This document shows, piece after piece, positions 1 through 11,874 of a DNA stretch of 64,000 nucleotides. The position numbers were made by a program, and so were the translations under genes. The stretch comes from Cloeon dipterum (taxonomy: Eukaryota > Arthropoda > Insecta > Ephemeroptera > Baetidae). Below the pieces are notes generated by a model. That model was not told the origin of the DNA, did no database searches, and saw nothing but the letters and a program-made list of their open reading frames with translations. The first letter of the stretch is position 1. Every line of letters starts with the position of its first letter. The DNA is taken from the NCBI RefSeq assembly GCF_949628265.1, contig NC_088787.1:35638844-35702843 (forward strand), in the 5' to 3' direction.

Positions 1-670
1 CTTTATCATCGAACTACCAACCATTCCGGTTCCAAATCGGTCACAAAAAATGGCCGAAACAATTACATAATATTAATATGCAAAGGCACTGCGCGACCGC
101 TGCCGCTGCTTTCATGGCAAAACTCGTCACGCGAGGGAGCGAGAGCGGAAGAGGCAGAGCGGCGAGTGAATGTACGTGCGACGAGAGATGATATTTATTA
201 AGTCCCAACTATTTGCTTTTAAGATTTTGATTTTCAGCCACTTTGATGCAAAACGTTAAAAATTACCAACCCTTCTGTAGCCAATAAAATGCGCTTTCTG
301 TCAACATAGTCATTTTAAGTTTTTCACACTCCCTTCATATTATCATTAAGCTATTTAACTCAATGGAAAAATATCTTAAAATATTTTCGGGCCCAATATT
401 AATAAGATTAAAACATGAAATTTCATGAATTTTTTTTTGTAGCAAATTTGAAGAGTGTCTTCACTGAGATATCATTTATTTATTTCCTTATTGCCAAGTT
501 TCCATAGGGGTCGGCGGTCTGAGCGCGTGCGTCGGTGCAATGCTATATTAAAACTAATATGTACTATTATTTGCAATTTTAACATTTTGTATATGCGATT
601 CAATAAATGTATACAAAATAATTAATATTTAGGACTTTCATAGTTATGATTTTCAACAATATTTTCCTAG
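1..670. other. Non-coding sequence and intron upstream of protease gene A
   Basis: No coding exon is visible here. The signal-peptide exon expected from the two paralogues, which ends in a Tyr-Ile-Pro-Ala-Pro stretch, is absent, so it either lies left of the window or is lost. Parts near 480-640 resemble the first intron of gene C in inverse orientation (around 27300-27450), so this is probably intron 1 of gene A. A GC-rich patch lies near 80-180. Confidence 0.5.
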
Positions 671-3600
671 ATTTTGAGGGCGGAGAAAACTTGAGCGTCG
701 AGAAGTGTGGTCACGAAGATTCTCCTTACCGCTGGGCCGTTTCTGTTAGAACTCTAGCAGGGGAAAATGAACATTGCGGAGGCATAGCCCTTTCTCCAAG
801 AACTGTTCTAATAACAGGTAAAATGATACTTTCCTCTTTCAATAATAGCATCATTAGAGATGTTTAATATGCAGGCAAATGCGGCTTCTCAACACGAGAT
901 GCAAACGATTTACGGGTCTCTCTTAGAGCTTGTTGGTGGACACCAAATGATGATGAATGCAAGAAAAGGGACATAAGAGTAATAATTTTCTCATTTTAAC
1001 AAACAACAATTACTAAAATACTTTTCCTTGTACTGTTTCAGATCTTCGATATAATTGAACTACCTTTTACTAAAGTTGCCATAACTGAAAAGATGATGCC
1101 TAGTGAAGTAATGCCCATTTGTTTGTTCAACCGAGACAACCTAATGGATTCGGAACTTCAAACAGAATCACCCTACTTTGAATGGCAACATTTTTGGGTA
1201 GCACTTATTTTCAATGGCAACAATTTTGCTGAGTGTATTGATTGTATTATTTTCCTTTTGACAGATTGGGGGTTACAAACACTGGACACAGAGTGAGTTG
1301 AATTTTGAACTGTGTGCTACCGTAGTCATTTGTTTAAAAATGCCATTCAATTAATTTTCAGTTTGAAATTGTTTAACTAAGCCGCACTGGCACCATAAAA
1401 TTCTCAGTCAGAATGAATTCTAATTCTGAATTTTACCTCGTTCAAAATTGGCTTTCAAAATATAGTCTTGCTTCTAGGAGACTAGCTTCTTGATCTCCTG
1501 AAGATACAGAGTAATATTTATCGACTCACCTTTCCTGCCGGGTATCCTGAGACTAGACTTTATCAAATTTCAATCAAAATATCAAATTTTTCCGCGGAAT
1601 CATCTGATTTTTTACATGTAATGATTTTAAAATCAATATATTTTCCACACGATCAGTCGTTAAAATCGTGAGATATTAAAAACATTTAGAATATTTCCTA
1701 GCATCAGAAGTTTAACCAAGCCACTATTTGATCGCATTGTTGTTGAGAGCTTATGCTTTGCGTGTACGTTGCTATGTGAGAATCCGAGCGATGTTTGGCG
1801 GTTGATTGCGGGCTGATTTGAACCTTTATACTCTCTGTCACTGCTATGACGATAAGTCCATTCAGATTCGCGAGAATTTGCGCAAGCTAAAATTAACTTT
1901 GCTATTTGCACATTTCCAACCTGCATGAATGAATTTCATGGGGCAAAATGACTTGCTTTTCCATATAAAGACTCCGGTACGGGGGGGGGGGGGGGGGGGG
2001 TGGGGGTGGTAACACGAGTTGCTCCTTTTCTGGATTGATGAGCCCATAGGATATTGGATGAAATTGGGACGAGAAGCTATCGTGAGTTTTCCCTCGCGAT
2101 GGAGAGGAAACGATTAAAAAGGAACAAAGTTTTAACTGAATATTTTTTCTGTATTTAAAGAGTAATGATTATGAATTTCCCCGCAAAATCCTTTAACACA
2201 CATACAGATTGGGTCCTAAAAATCATGTACAGTTAAAAAAATACATAGGCAGCACTGTAAATTTTCGAGAAAATCGGCCTCAAACTTAGCATTGTTTTAA
2301 ATGGAGAATTTTCAACGGAATTGTGTAATCGCGATTTACTCTGAAATTCCGCATTTCCCAAAAAAAAAGACTCTGGCTGTCCGATAGATCTCGATCCGAG
2401 GATTCTAAATCATGTGAGAAAACATAGTGCAGCACTGTAAATTTCGGAGAAAATTGGCAAAAACAATCTGATTGGTCAGCGCCCAGCGCTGCTGGCCAAG
2501 AGAGGGGGGCGTTTCACGCCGTCGCTTCTGGTTGCATTACAGAAGGTGGCCGGCGCGCAACTCAATTATCATTTTAATTACGTTTTCATTATCAGAAAAA
2601 TTTGAAATTTTCGCACATGGTAGCCAATGAATCTGTCCTTGAAAATCAATAAAAAATTTATTTATATTATACGCAGTCTATGATAGCCATAAGGGTCCGA
2701 GTTTGCCTCTGAAAATCATTAAAATTATTAAAATGAAAGAAACATTTTTTCTGAGTTGATTCTTGAATAAATTAACTTAATTTTGGGTATTTTGATTTTT
2801 CCCAAAAAAATTTTAAACATTCTTTAACGGACATCTGAAATTTTCAGACGAATATTTTTCGAATATTTTAAATTTGAGAAAATTTTGCTGAGTGAGGGAA
2901 AACTGGAAATTTAATCAGCTCTCTGAATTTAGGCAGTATTTAACGCTACTATGAACTAGTGAATTTTAATGAAGCCAAACACAGACCCCTTTTGAAAATC
3001 TGCAATTTTTGAAAAAATAAAAAATTTCTTTGAAGACTTAAAAGCACTATTTTTTATCTTCTCACTATTAAATTTTCATAATTTTTCTCGCCCCGGAAGC
3101 AATTAATTACCTATGCTAAAAAAAGAGGGCGAAACCCGGCGAAACCGGTAAAATTCGAAAAATTGGATTTTGGGGCACTTTTGGTCAGATGTACATGGAA
3201 AAAATAGGTCGGTTAGGGTTAACTCTACATGAAATTTCATTTTTTTAAATAAAAAATCCCTATCATTCCACTTTAATAATTTAGGGCACTAGTCAAATTT
3301 ATATTCAAATAATTATATTTGACTATAAATTTCATTAATGCACTTTTTGATTGATCATCAATTAACTTTATTTTGGTGGTCTACCGCCATTTCTTGATCG
3401 CTTCCATCAAATTTTCAGAAATTGTTATTGGACCAGGCGAATGCATAAAAAATCTATCAAAAAATGAATTGGATCATCTGAAGAATTCTCACATTTCCAC
3501 AAAAAATATCCTCTGTTTGAAGGATCACAATCACGGTTTGGGTAAGTTTTAATGTATTTTTAATTCCACGACATTAATTATTAAACTCCAAACATAGGCA

Positions 3601-4940
3601 ATAAAATTTTGGTGAACCGATACAAAAGGAGATATTTCTTGAGAGCAATAAAATTTGAGCATGGCAATTTTTACATTGATATATTGCCATACATTGACCA
3701 GATTGTGAGAAATGCAAAAGGTATTTATGCTCTGTCGATGCCGCAGCCAACACCCCGAAAAATAGGTACTCTAAAACCTGCACCAAATTATCGGCAAACT
3801 TATTAATCAAGTGAATTATTCGTTCAAAGAGTTCAGCGCACCAGACAACCTCAGTTTCCCCGACTGTGGAAGGAAACCGACAGCAGAAAGTAGAAGAAAA
3901 CGAGACAATGATGATTCATCCGAGGATTTGTCACTGATCCATCATATTTTCGGAGGCAGCACAGCTCAGCAAGGTGGACACCCGTGGCATGCTAACATTG
4001 AAAATGAGGAGACTGGAGGAATCTGTGGCGGAACATTGATTTCGCCGACAGTAGTTTTGACTGGTAGGGAAGCAAAAGAATTGATGAATTTTCGTGACTT
4101 CGATTTAAAATATTCTTTTTAGCTGCACATTGTCTTTATGGATCAAAAGCAGAGGACTTCATAGTTGTTCTTGGGATGTATGATAAAAGACAAAGAACAG
4201 CTCCTGGTGTTCAGACAAGAATGGTTTCACCTTCCACGTCAATTATTCTCATCCATAATAATTTTGGAATCATTTAGGTTAGCAATCTGGTCACGCACCC
4301 AAAATATGACTCTACGAATTTCATTAGTGACGTCGGACTCATGATTTTGAAGACAAAAATACGAATTACCGACCATATCCGACCGATTTGCCTGTGGAAC
4401 GAGGATTCTAACTTGGATCGCGTGGCTGGAACTATAGCTATGGTATCGGATGTACGTAAATTCAAAAAATAGATTTAATTTTTGTCTATTTTCTGTTGAA
4501 GGCGGTTGGATTCGGGCTTGCTGACAATTACACGCGCACAGATAAATTGCAAGAGGTTCGACTGCCGATTTTAGCTCATAAAGAGTGCTTCTTGTCAAAA
4601 AGGGCGTTTTTTGGGAAATATTTGCGGCCGGGAGACAATTTTTGCGCCGGATACACTAATGGTTTGGCACAATTGATTATATTTGGAATTAATGTAAATT
4701 TCATTGATTACTGTAGGAACGACCACCTGCAACGGAGACAACGGAGGCAGCGTTTCCGTGGAAAAAGACGGTCGTTGGTTCATTCGTGGCATTGTCAGCT
4801 TTGGAATTGCGAAAAGAGTGGAGTTTGAGGGCGAAGAAAGATCGTTTTGTCGCCCTAATCAATATACCTTGTTCGCTGACGTCGCAAGTTACATGGACTG
4901 GATTGTAGATAATACACCTGACATAACGTCAAAAAATTAA
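671..4940 (+). CDS. Two-domain chymotrypsin-fold serine protease homologue A (5' partial, catalytic Ser replaced by Asn)
   Basis: Secreted S1-family protein; the true first exon is not in the window. Exons read 671-817, 875-978, 1042-1197, 1265-1292, 3419-3541, 3598-3765, 3812-4063, 4123-4223, 4278-4451, 4502-4661 and 4717-4940, all with GT-AG borders and consistent phase (about 545 residues visible, 573 expected). The C-terminal domain starts at IFGG. It keeps the His loop (AAHC, 4123) and the Asp loop (SDVGLM, ~4330), but the Ser loop reads CNGDNGGS: the codon at 4740-4742 is AAC, so Asn replaces the nucleophile. The N-terminal half resembles a second, degenerate protease domain that ends in PICLFNRDN and a YIDILP helix, with no catalytic triad. 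By family knowledge such proteins are non-enzymatic serine protease homologues in haemolymph or at membranes; the role here is unknown. It is nearly identical to gene C at 24.9 kb. Confidence 0.85.
1370..3365. other. About 2-kb insertion inside an intron of protease gene A
   Basis: The matching intron of gene C is only about 220 bp (26423-26647). Its two ends align with 1293-1370 and 3365-3418 here, so roughly 2 kb is extra. The insert is AT-rich, holds a run of 20 G at 1981-2000 and a GC-rich patch near 2470-2560, and shows no open frame of note. I found no clear terminal repeats, so its class is unknown. Confidence 0.5.
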
Positions 4941-5104
4941 ATCAGCTATTATTGGTATTCATGCCAATAAAATAAATGTTTGAGTAAATTTACATTCAAC
5001 CGAAAAATAAAGTTGCAGCATTCTTCCGTTTTATTTTCTAAATATTATCCTGTTGAAGATCCGATTGATTAATTATAGTGGTGAAAAGCACGATTGCATT
5101 GTTT

Positions 5105-5184
5105 CAGTGTGCGCGTGTGCGCGTGTGCGCGTGTGCGCGTGTGCGCGTGTGCGCGTGTGCGCGTGTGCGCGTGTGCGCGTGTGC

Positions 5185-5252
<68 letters not shown>
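5105..5252 (+). repeat. Microsatellite (GTGTGCGC)n-(GT)n-(GA)n
   Basis: Compound simple repeat 165 bp downstream of gene A's stop codon. Its inverse counterpart beside gene C (24058-24730) has the same order of blocks but is about four to five times longer. Open frames across it are artefacts of a repeat unit free of stop codons. Confidence 0.97.
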
Positions 5253-5254
<2 letters not shown>

Positions 5255-8200
5255 GCAGGCGAAAGCCGCGATGTGACTTTGTGGAAGAAAAGAAGTTAGC
5301 TGCTGAGGCTGTTTTAGCACATCGGGCATCGATTGTCTCCGTGAGTTTGAAAAATCATGGCGAGGGTTTGATTTTAAACATTTCAAAAACTCGAAATTTT
5401 AAAAAAAGTATTCACTTAAGTAACCAAAGCCGACTGAATTTTGTGAAATTGCAATTAGTTTAAATAAATAAAATTTGAATTTCTAAATTTCAAAAAATTT
5501 TACATTTTAAAAATTCGTTTCACCGTTTTTTAAATGATTTTTAAATGGGGCTTATTTCAGTATTCCCTTAAATTAAAATCTTTTTTCTTTTCTACAGTCA
5601 CGCAGGACTTTATGATTTAAATTAAATTCATTAATCTCTGTTTAACAAAGTTTTTCAAATTGGTAAAGTTGTTGGGCGTTATCACCTTATATTTATCAAT
5701 TTATCCTTGACAGTAGCTACAATTCCCTTCAAATATTTATAACTTTTTAGAAATTGACCAACTTTTGAACCCTGTAAATTAGGCAGTTTTTTTATTTCAG
5801 TGTCGACCTTACGTCTGCTAGGACAATTTCGTCAAAACGGCGGACCCACTTGGATTAGTCAATTCTTAATTTAAAAAAAATCAATTTATAATGTTATGCG
5901 CCTGAAATATCAATTCAACACAAAAATAAGCTCATAAAATTACGTATGCGAGTTGAAATTGTAAGGATTCTGTAGCAGAATTAAATCGAAGTAACACACG
6001 CGCTGGCTTGATTATCTTATCTGCACTTTTTAGTCTTTTTCCTCAGTCCGTTAGCAGTTTCTGCTCTTAAATTCATATATTCTCGAGCGTCTTCGTTAAA
6101 TTAAAATAATTTCATAGCTGAAGGGAGCCAAGAATCATTTTGGTCAACAAAATTTGAAAAGCAATATTCCTAGAGGGGTTTCTTTAAAAAAATCTCGCTT
6201 CTTTATTATAGTTTTTGATGTCAAAATGACGCAAGCATGCAACCTGGTAGACGCTGGAGCAGCGCCCATTGCCTAAATTTCTCGACTTCTGCGTTTCAAT
6301 TATAGCGAGACGCTGATGCCGGATAAAACTAAATTAAAAAAATGTGCTGATAATTTTAATGAAAATAAGATAAACTGTTCTATAAAAGAAAAGCTGCAGT
6401 GATATTTCTTCAAATTTAATATCTCAGTTTTTATTTTTGCGAATGCATTGGCCAGCAGTAATTGCTGTCGGAGATGCGAGTGACGTTTTAGTTCTCTTGC
6501 CCGTTGCGATTAGGCATCTTGCACTTTACTCCAAAGCCAAGCAAGTTGCATCGCGGCAGCATTTTTCTCAAAGCAGCAGTAGCAGTATATGATGTTCATT
6601 CCTTTTTCCTAATATCCTTTCAGAACGTTCAAGATCACTGCAACGTGCTCATCTTTGTTTTGAAAAAAAATAGCATTATTGGGCCCTTTGCGGCCATTCA
6701 GGAGGTGTTATTGCAACTGGGTGAACTCAAAGCCGATTAGGAAGTGCTGATCAAATGTTCAAATTATAAACAATTGTTTTATTTAAATTTAAAAAAGCAG
6801 TAGTTTATTTTTATAGGTTGTGTGCTGACTTTCAAGCAAATTTTTCGCCTTCATTGTGCTACCATTGGCAGAAAATGACAACAACTGGTGACAATTGAAC
6901 GCTGTATTTTAATATGGATCAATCAATTGTGTGTGCTAAAAACGTTGTTAGAATTTGGAGCGAGCGGCGCGAGATGTGAAGGAGCGACTCTAGTTTGTGC
7001 GCTCGCTGGCCACTGCGCAGTGCGCACCTCGTAAAATATAGAGTTGCTCGCTCGCGCCCGCCGTCTGCCGCATAAAAAGCAGCGGCTGGAAAGGACGCGT
7101 AGACGGCCGCAGAGTGAATTCAAATGCTTCCAGTGACTAGCAGGAGGGTGCAATAGGCTTTAAATTGAAATTCCAGGATAAAGCGATTCAATTCGATTCC
7201 ATTTTTTTAAATTCAAAATCAAGAAAATTGTTCTCTATTTTTTTGTTATCTCTCACAAAAAATGTATTAAAACAATTTATTGTTTATTTATTTTGGCAGC
7301 AAAAACTCCAATGCAATTCATTTTTCACGATGAAAAGAGAACGAGTTTATCTACCTGAAGCTCGTAAAAAGAACCTAGATTGATAACGTCTTATTAATAT
7401 GACAATATATTCAGGCCCCGTGGAGATAAATATAAAATAAAAGAATAAAATAAAAAAATAAGAATTTTTCATTGTTGTACAGTCCCATGAAGCAATTTTT
7501 ACCGTTCCCGGTCGTTACCATTTCGCCTCCTAAGGCTTTGCATTTGTTTTTATTTGATTTAATAATGCAGATTATTTATAATTTTTACTGTTGGCAATCA
7601 ACTGAAGAGATCTCACAGCAAACGTCTGGTTTTGAAGCAGGATAATGAAATTGAAGGTGCATTTTTTTAATTCTGTTATTCTTACATCCAATTTACACGT
7701 TGGTTCTGGCCGGCACGTTTTGTCAAAACCTTTGATGCAAGGCTGGTAAAAGAATTTACTTATTATTATCCCTTTCCAAAACTTTGAAAAATGGGATTTT
7801 TATTTATGTATTTTTAGAGCTTCTTTACTATATAGAGCCTTAAAATTAAATTGACAAAATCCTTGTGGTGATTGTAGTCGTTGTCATTTAATAATTATTC
7901 TCATCTTTGAAACAACTGTGCGATTAGCCATGCGCACTTGCGCACCTTGAATTCCCGCAACACCCTTTGATCATGTTTCTCCTCTGCTGATATAAAACTT
8001 TCAGTTAAATGTAGGATTAAGTTTTTAGAAAAAATAAAATTCATTTCTTACAAATCAATGAGATCTTAGATGTATACCTAAATTAAAAAACAATTAATAG
8101 CCAAAAATTGATGAATGTCTGTTCTCCATTGTTCTTACGAATTTCCCTCCGATGTCGAAAATAATATCTCTTTTGGGACTCGATAGATGTCGCAGCTTTA

Positions 8201-8292
8201 TTAATTGTAAGACGACTGAATTTTTCTGATGTGAGCTCATAATACTGCGGAGGCCCCATATTTGTGGCTGCCTGCATCAAAGGGTTAGCAAC
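5253..8292. other. Intergenic; inner part of the left arm of the long inverted duplication
   Basis: No gene is supported. 5263-6300 is almost identical, in inverse orientation, to 23020-24050; 6420-6740 matches 22010-22330 more loosely; 6940-7130 belongs to a GC-rich repeat with copies at 21.1 and 21.7 kb. 7150-8290 is AT-rich, with nothing recognisable. Confidence 0.7.
6940..7130 (-). repeat. GC-rich dispersed repeat, copy 1
   Basis: A CpG-rich block with the string GCCGTCTGCCGC and a flanking GAGTGAATTCAAATGC. Inverse copies lie at 21060-21290 and 21650-21880. It could be a promoter-like segment or a non-autonomous element; no gene next to it supports a promoter role. Confidence 0.6.
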
Positions 8293-8493
8293 ATGCACGC
8301 CAAGCGTTTTGTTTCTTTCTCCCTGCTGGCTTTCTGCCTTCTTCTTGCTGCTGTCACGGCTTTTCCCGATGGAGACGATTCGAATGAGGAAAAAACTCCT
8401 GCTCAACTCGCTGTTGTAACTACATTAACACAAGGTCTGGAGTGCCCTAAATGGCACGAATATCGTCGCGGGAGGTGTGTTCGTAAAAAATAG
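8293..8493 (+). CDS. Small secreted two-cysteine peptide
   Basis: A 66-residue open frame. It opens with MHAK, then a strong signal peptide (about residues 5-23, Leu/Ala-rich, ending near VTAFP), a short acidic spacer, and a basic C-terminus with two cysteines in the pattern CP-x8-RG-x-C followed by Arg/Lys. A paralogue with the same layout lies at 32561-32770 on the other strand, and the signal and tail are the most alike parts. Short secreted peptides ending in CP..(R/K)RG.C are seen in insects and are often immune or salivary; that role here is inference. There is no intron. Confidence 0.65.
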   Translation: MHAKRFVSFSLLAFCLLLAAVTAFPDGDDSNEEKTPAQLAVVTTLTQGLECPKWHEYRRGRCVRKK

Positions 8494-9359
8494 TGCAACT
8501 CCATCAGGTAAATCAAACTATTCTATTTTGCAGGCAGTTTCTATGATCTTGAATGTGCTTTCAGCATTACTGTACCTCCTGAATTGTAGCAGAAAAAGAG
8601 AGAGGACACCGTACGTAAAAACGTGAAGAAATTCAAAATTATATAACATTTTTTCAAGCTGGATGTAGTATGGAAAAATTTAATTAAAAATAAAATTGCA
8701 AGATTTAGAACTTAAACCGCTTTGTTTTATATAAAGAATAGTTTAATAAACGCATTTGACCGCTTCGAAAACCTTTTCTTGTTCCAATTAAAAAGGGCAA
8801 GTTTGATCGTCAGTGGCCAACTGCGACGCTTCTCCTCATTAAAAGCAGATGATTCGTCCATTTTTTTCTGCACTGTAACACTATATCCCCACTCGAAAAT
8901 TTAGAATATAATTGAACTTGACCTCAAGCACTCAAATGATGTCATTGCTTTTTAAAATCTGCGCTGAGCTACACAGCTAACGAGGTCATGTTCAGGGGCT
9001 GAGACCCCCCCTACCCCCCCGGGTTGCTCCATATTTTATCAAATTATCTTGGTCAGAAATAAAAAAAGCGTTCTGGGTCTGGGTGACAATTCATAAAATG
9101 CTTTCGCCACGACCAACTCGATTCTAGATTTATATTTCCATCGTATCTCACTCCCTTTTTTCGTGCCACCACCCACCACAACCACACCAATCTTCGTGCA
9201 TACTCTTTCGCGGGCATTGATTTTCAGGTTGCTTGCAATTATAAAATAACAAAAAATAATAAATCATTTGAGAATAATCAATTCTAAATATAATATTTGA
9301 TTATTTTTATTCATGCACCTGATAATAGAAAATGAGGTCAGTATATTTGTTTAAAAACA

Positions 9360-9614
9360 TTTCTGAACAACGCAGTTTGTAAGATTATTCAGGGCTTTTC
9401 TTTGTTTCAATTGTGGCACAGCTGATCTGCAACGGGAGACAAGCGCCAAAAGCAGCATCAAGAGCAGCAAAAAGAGGGAGCCGCCGCGATATGATGTGTG
9501 TGGTGGCTTTTGTTCGTCTGCTCGACACTTCAACATCTCGATTAATCGGATGTGTTCCTGCTGCTGTTGTTTATTTGACGAAGGAATGTCACTCTTTATT
9601 GCAGCGTCCAGTCA
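9360..9614 (+). repeat. Segmental repeat, copy 1 (partner at 33065-33315)
   Basis: About 250 bp shared in the same orientation with 33065-33315, including a GTGGCACAGCTGATCTG block and a run of GAGCAGCAAAAA. Open frames across it differ between the copies, so it is not treated as coding. Confidence 0.7.
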
Positions 9615-10449
9615 TAGTGCGTTCTTCGGGAGCAAATTTTTCTCCCTGGGAGTCCCGGTCCCGAAAAAATGTTTCCTGTTACCGGAATTTCCTGGTGCCC
9701 TTACCAAATATTTTTCCCGGGAATTCCCGCTCCCGACTCTTATTTCCCGATTCTTCCCGCTCCCGATTTCCCGCCAAAATTTTAAAATCGAAAGTAGACG
9801 CACCATGTACGTTGATAACTTATAAGTTAATTAATTAATTCTTAGCCCGCATATTTACAAATACCAACTTACTATGCTCTTTTTTTCTGCGTTGAAGTTA
9901 TAAATTATACTTTTCGTTGATAAACGTTCACGGAGGCAATTTTACTGGGCCACGTTAAATACTACGTTTTAAATAAAATTCAAATTTCTGTAGAAATGCA
10001 GAGATTACTAAAACAAAACCTAAAAAACTGCATTTTATTTAGATCAAGAAATTTTCTCCCGACTTTTTTAAGTTGCAAGAATCATCACACGTGAATGAAA
10101 AAAAATTCTGTAACATTTATAGTAAAGCGAATAGTGAATGACAAAAAGAAATATTACAGCTTGAACTCCGCAAATTGAAATTGGGACAGTTTATAAAGTT
10201 ATCAAATCGTGAAAAATATCTAAGATACAAAACATTCCTAACAATTTTTTTAATCATTCTTAGGAAAATTAGAAGCGAGTTGTGAATAATTATGAATTTT
10301 GACTAGGTTCCCGGGAATTCCCGCTCCCGGCAAAACTTTCCCGATCCCGTCCCGACCCTGGCTCCCGTCTACAAATTTCGGTCCTGGCGCCGGGAATTCC
10401 CGGGAGATTCCGGGAGTCCCGAGACATTCCCGTCCCGGCGAACGCACTG
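9615..10449. mobile_element. Non-autonomous TIR element, hAT-like
   Basis: The ends are inverted: TAGTGCGTTC at the left and GAACGCACTG at the right, with CCCG-rich subterminal blocks (9640-9780 and 10305-10440) that also mirror each other. The AT-rich interior has no transposase frame. The paralogous segment ending at 33315 continues without this block, which looks like an empty site. The AGTGCG-type ends suggest the hAT group; an 8-bp target duplication is not clear. Confidence 0.6.
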
Positions 10450-11770
10450 TGTTAACATTAAAAATAAATAAATTAAGACAAAGGTATTATTTTAATTTGT
10501 GCAATTAGCAAACAAAGTTTGCTCGTGTGCTGCAAATAATGTCAAAGCAATATTTTTAAATTTCTTTTCTTTTTTCTTTAAAAATCTTTCGAACCCTTAT
10601 TTGTATTTGATGTCAAAATGACGCAAGCATATGCAACCTGCTAGAGGCAGAGACAGGAGCAGCGCAAATGGCGCCTATAAATTTCTCGACTTCTGCGTTT
10701 CAATAACCAAGACATGCTGCACACAAGTATATACTGAACAAACACATTTCTCCAGAGCGTTCAAGAATCATTTAGCAATGATGAATATTATTCAAGATAT
10801 ATATCAGAGCAACCCAGTAGGAAACAACTCAACATTTAATGGATATGGAATAAAAATACAAAATATTCACTTTCAATACGCTGACACACGCCCCTCCCCC
10901 TCTCTCTCTCTCTCTTCCGTTGAATGATTACGACGTGTGTTCATCTGCACGAAAACACAACATGATTTTCTCTTGCTATAATTCACATGATCAAGCTCCG
11001 AAACAGCAAGGTCAACAAGGCATCAATGTCGGCGCAGGATTTGGACTCACAATTGAACTTTAAACCTCGCCTCACCGAGAAAAACAGCCACGGATTTTCG
11101 ATCGAAATTTTCCTCGCGCGTCATTTATCATTGATAAATTTAGCATTTTTATTAGTTTTTGTTTAGGCATTAAATCGTTAGCATTTAGAATATTTTTTCA
11201 CTTCTAAGCCATTTTTTACCCTATCGAAAACAATTAGAAAGTTCTAGTCCCCATTAAAATATAGGTTTATTGAAATTTGACCAAATATATTAAGTAATGT
11301 GTAAGTTGTCTATATTTTTAAACAAAAACTGGGTGCCAAAATCGAGATAATTTCATTTTAACAAATATGAAAATAGAACCAACTGATTTAGTGGTTTTTT
11401 CCACATTTATTTAACGCTTTTGAGCTCCTGATAAATAGGTAATTTTTTTATTTCAGGGTCGACCTGATATTCTAGCTAGGGCAATTTCATCAGAAACGAC
11501 AGCGGACCAGACTAGTATGTAGGTCCTTGCCATATGAAATAAAAAAATTGCGATGTTAAAATGAAAAAAATAGATAGCAAAATGGTTAATAAAAAAGATT
11601 ATTCCATGATTGATGCAGTCGTCTCTATATTTTGCGTCGCGTGCAGGTCGTAACAGAAAACCCTCAAAACGACGCACTTTTTAGAGGTCGGCCGGCAAGC
11701 GAGAGCAGATACGCGCATTACGCACAGTTGCAGCGATGGAGGAGAAAATCACCGAATCGCTGCCATTCAG

Positions 11771-11776
11771 TATAAA
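11771..11776 (+). promoter_or_regulatory. TATA box of protease gene B
   Basis: TATAAA about 100 bp upstream of the ATG at 11875, at a spacing fitting a core promoter with a short 5' UTR. Confidence 0.55.
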
Positions 11777-11874
11777 TGCGCGCAACTTTAATCGGAAGAG
11801 GAGAGCCGCTGGACATACCACAGAAGAACGGCAACGGCAGCCCTGGTCGATCTTGAAGAGAAAATATTATCAAG

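Larger units (their letters stand above)
8494..11874. other. Intergenic region with nested repeats
   Basis: No protein-coding gene is supported. It holds a segmental repeat (9360-9614), a TIR element (9615-10449), a repeat shared with 6.2 and 23.0 kb (10600-10700), and a segment at 10880-11040 that matches, inverted, the upstream region of gene C (27700-27830). The rest is AT-rich with nothing recognisable. Confidence 0.6.

Noticed and set aside
1981-2000. Run of 20 G as a possible G-quadruplex signal
   Set aside because: A homopolymer in an intronic insertion, as likely slippage or assembly noise; no supporting context.
9413-9838. Overlapping frames of 109-141 residues
   Set aside because: They run across a segmental repeat into a CCCG-rich TIR element and are not conserved in the partner copy at 33.1 kb.
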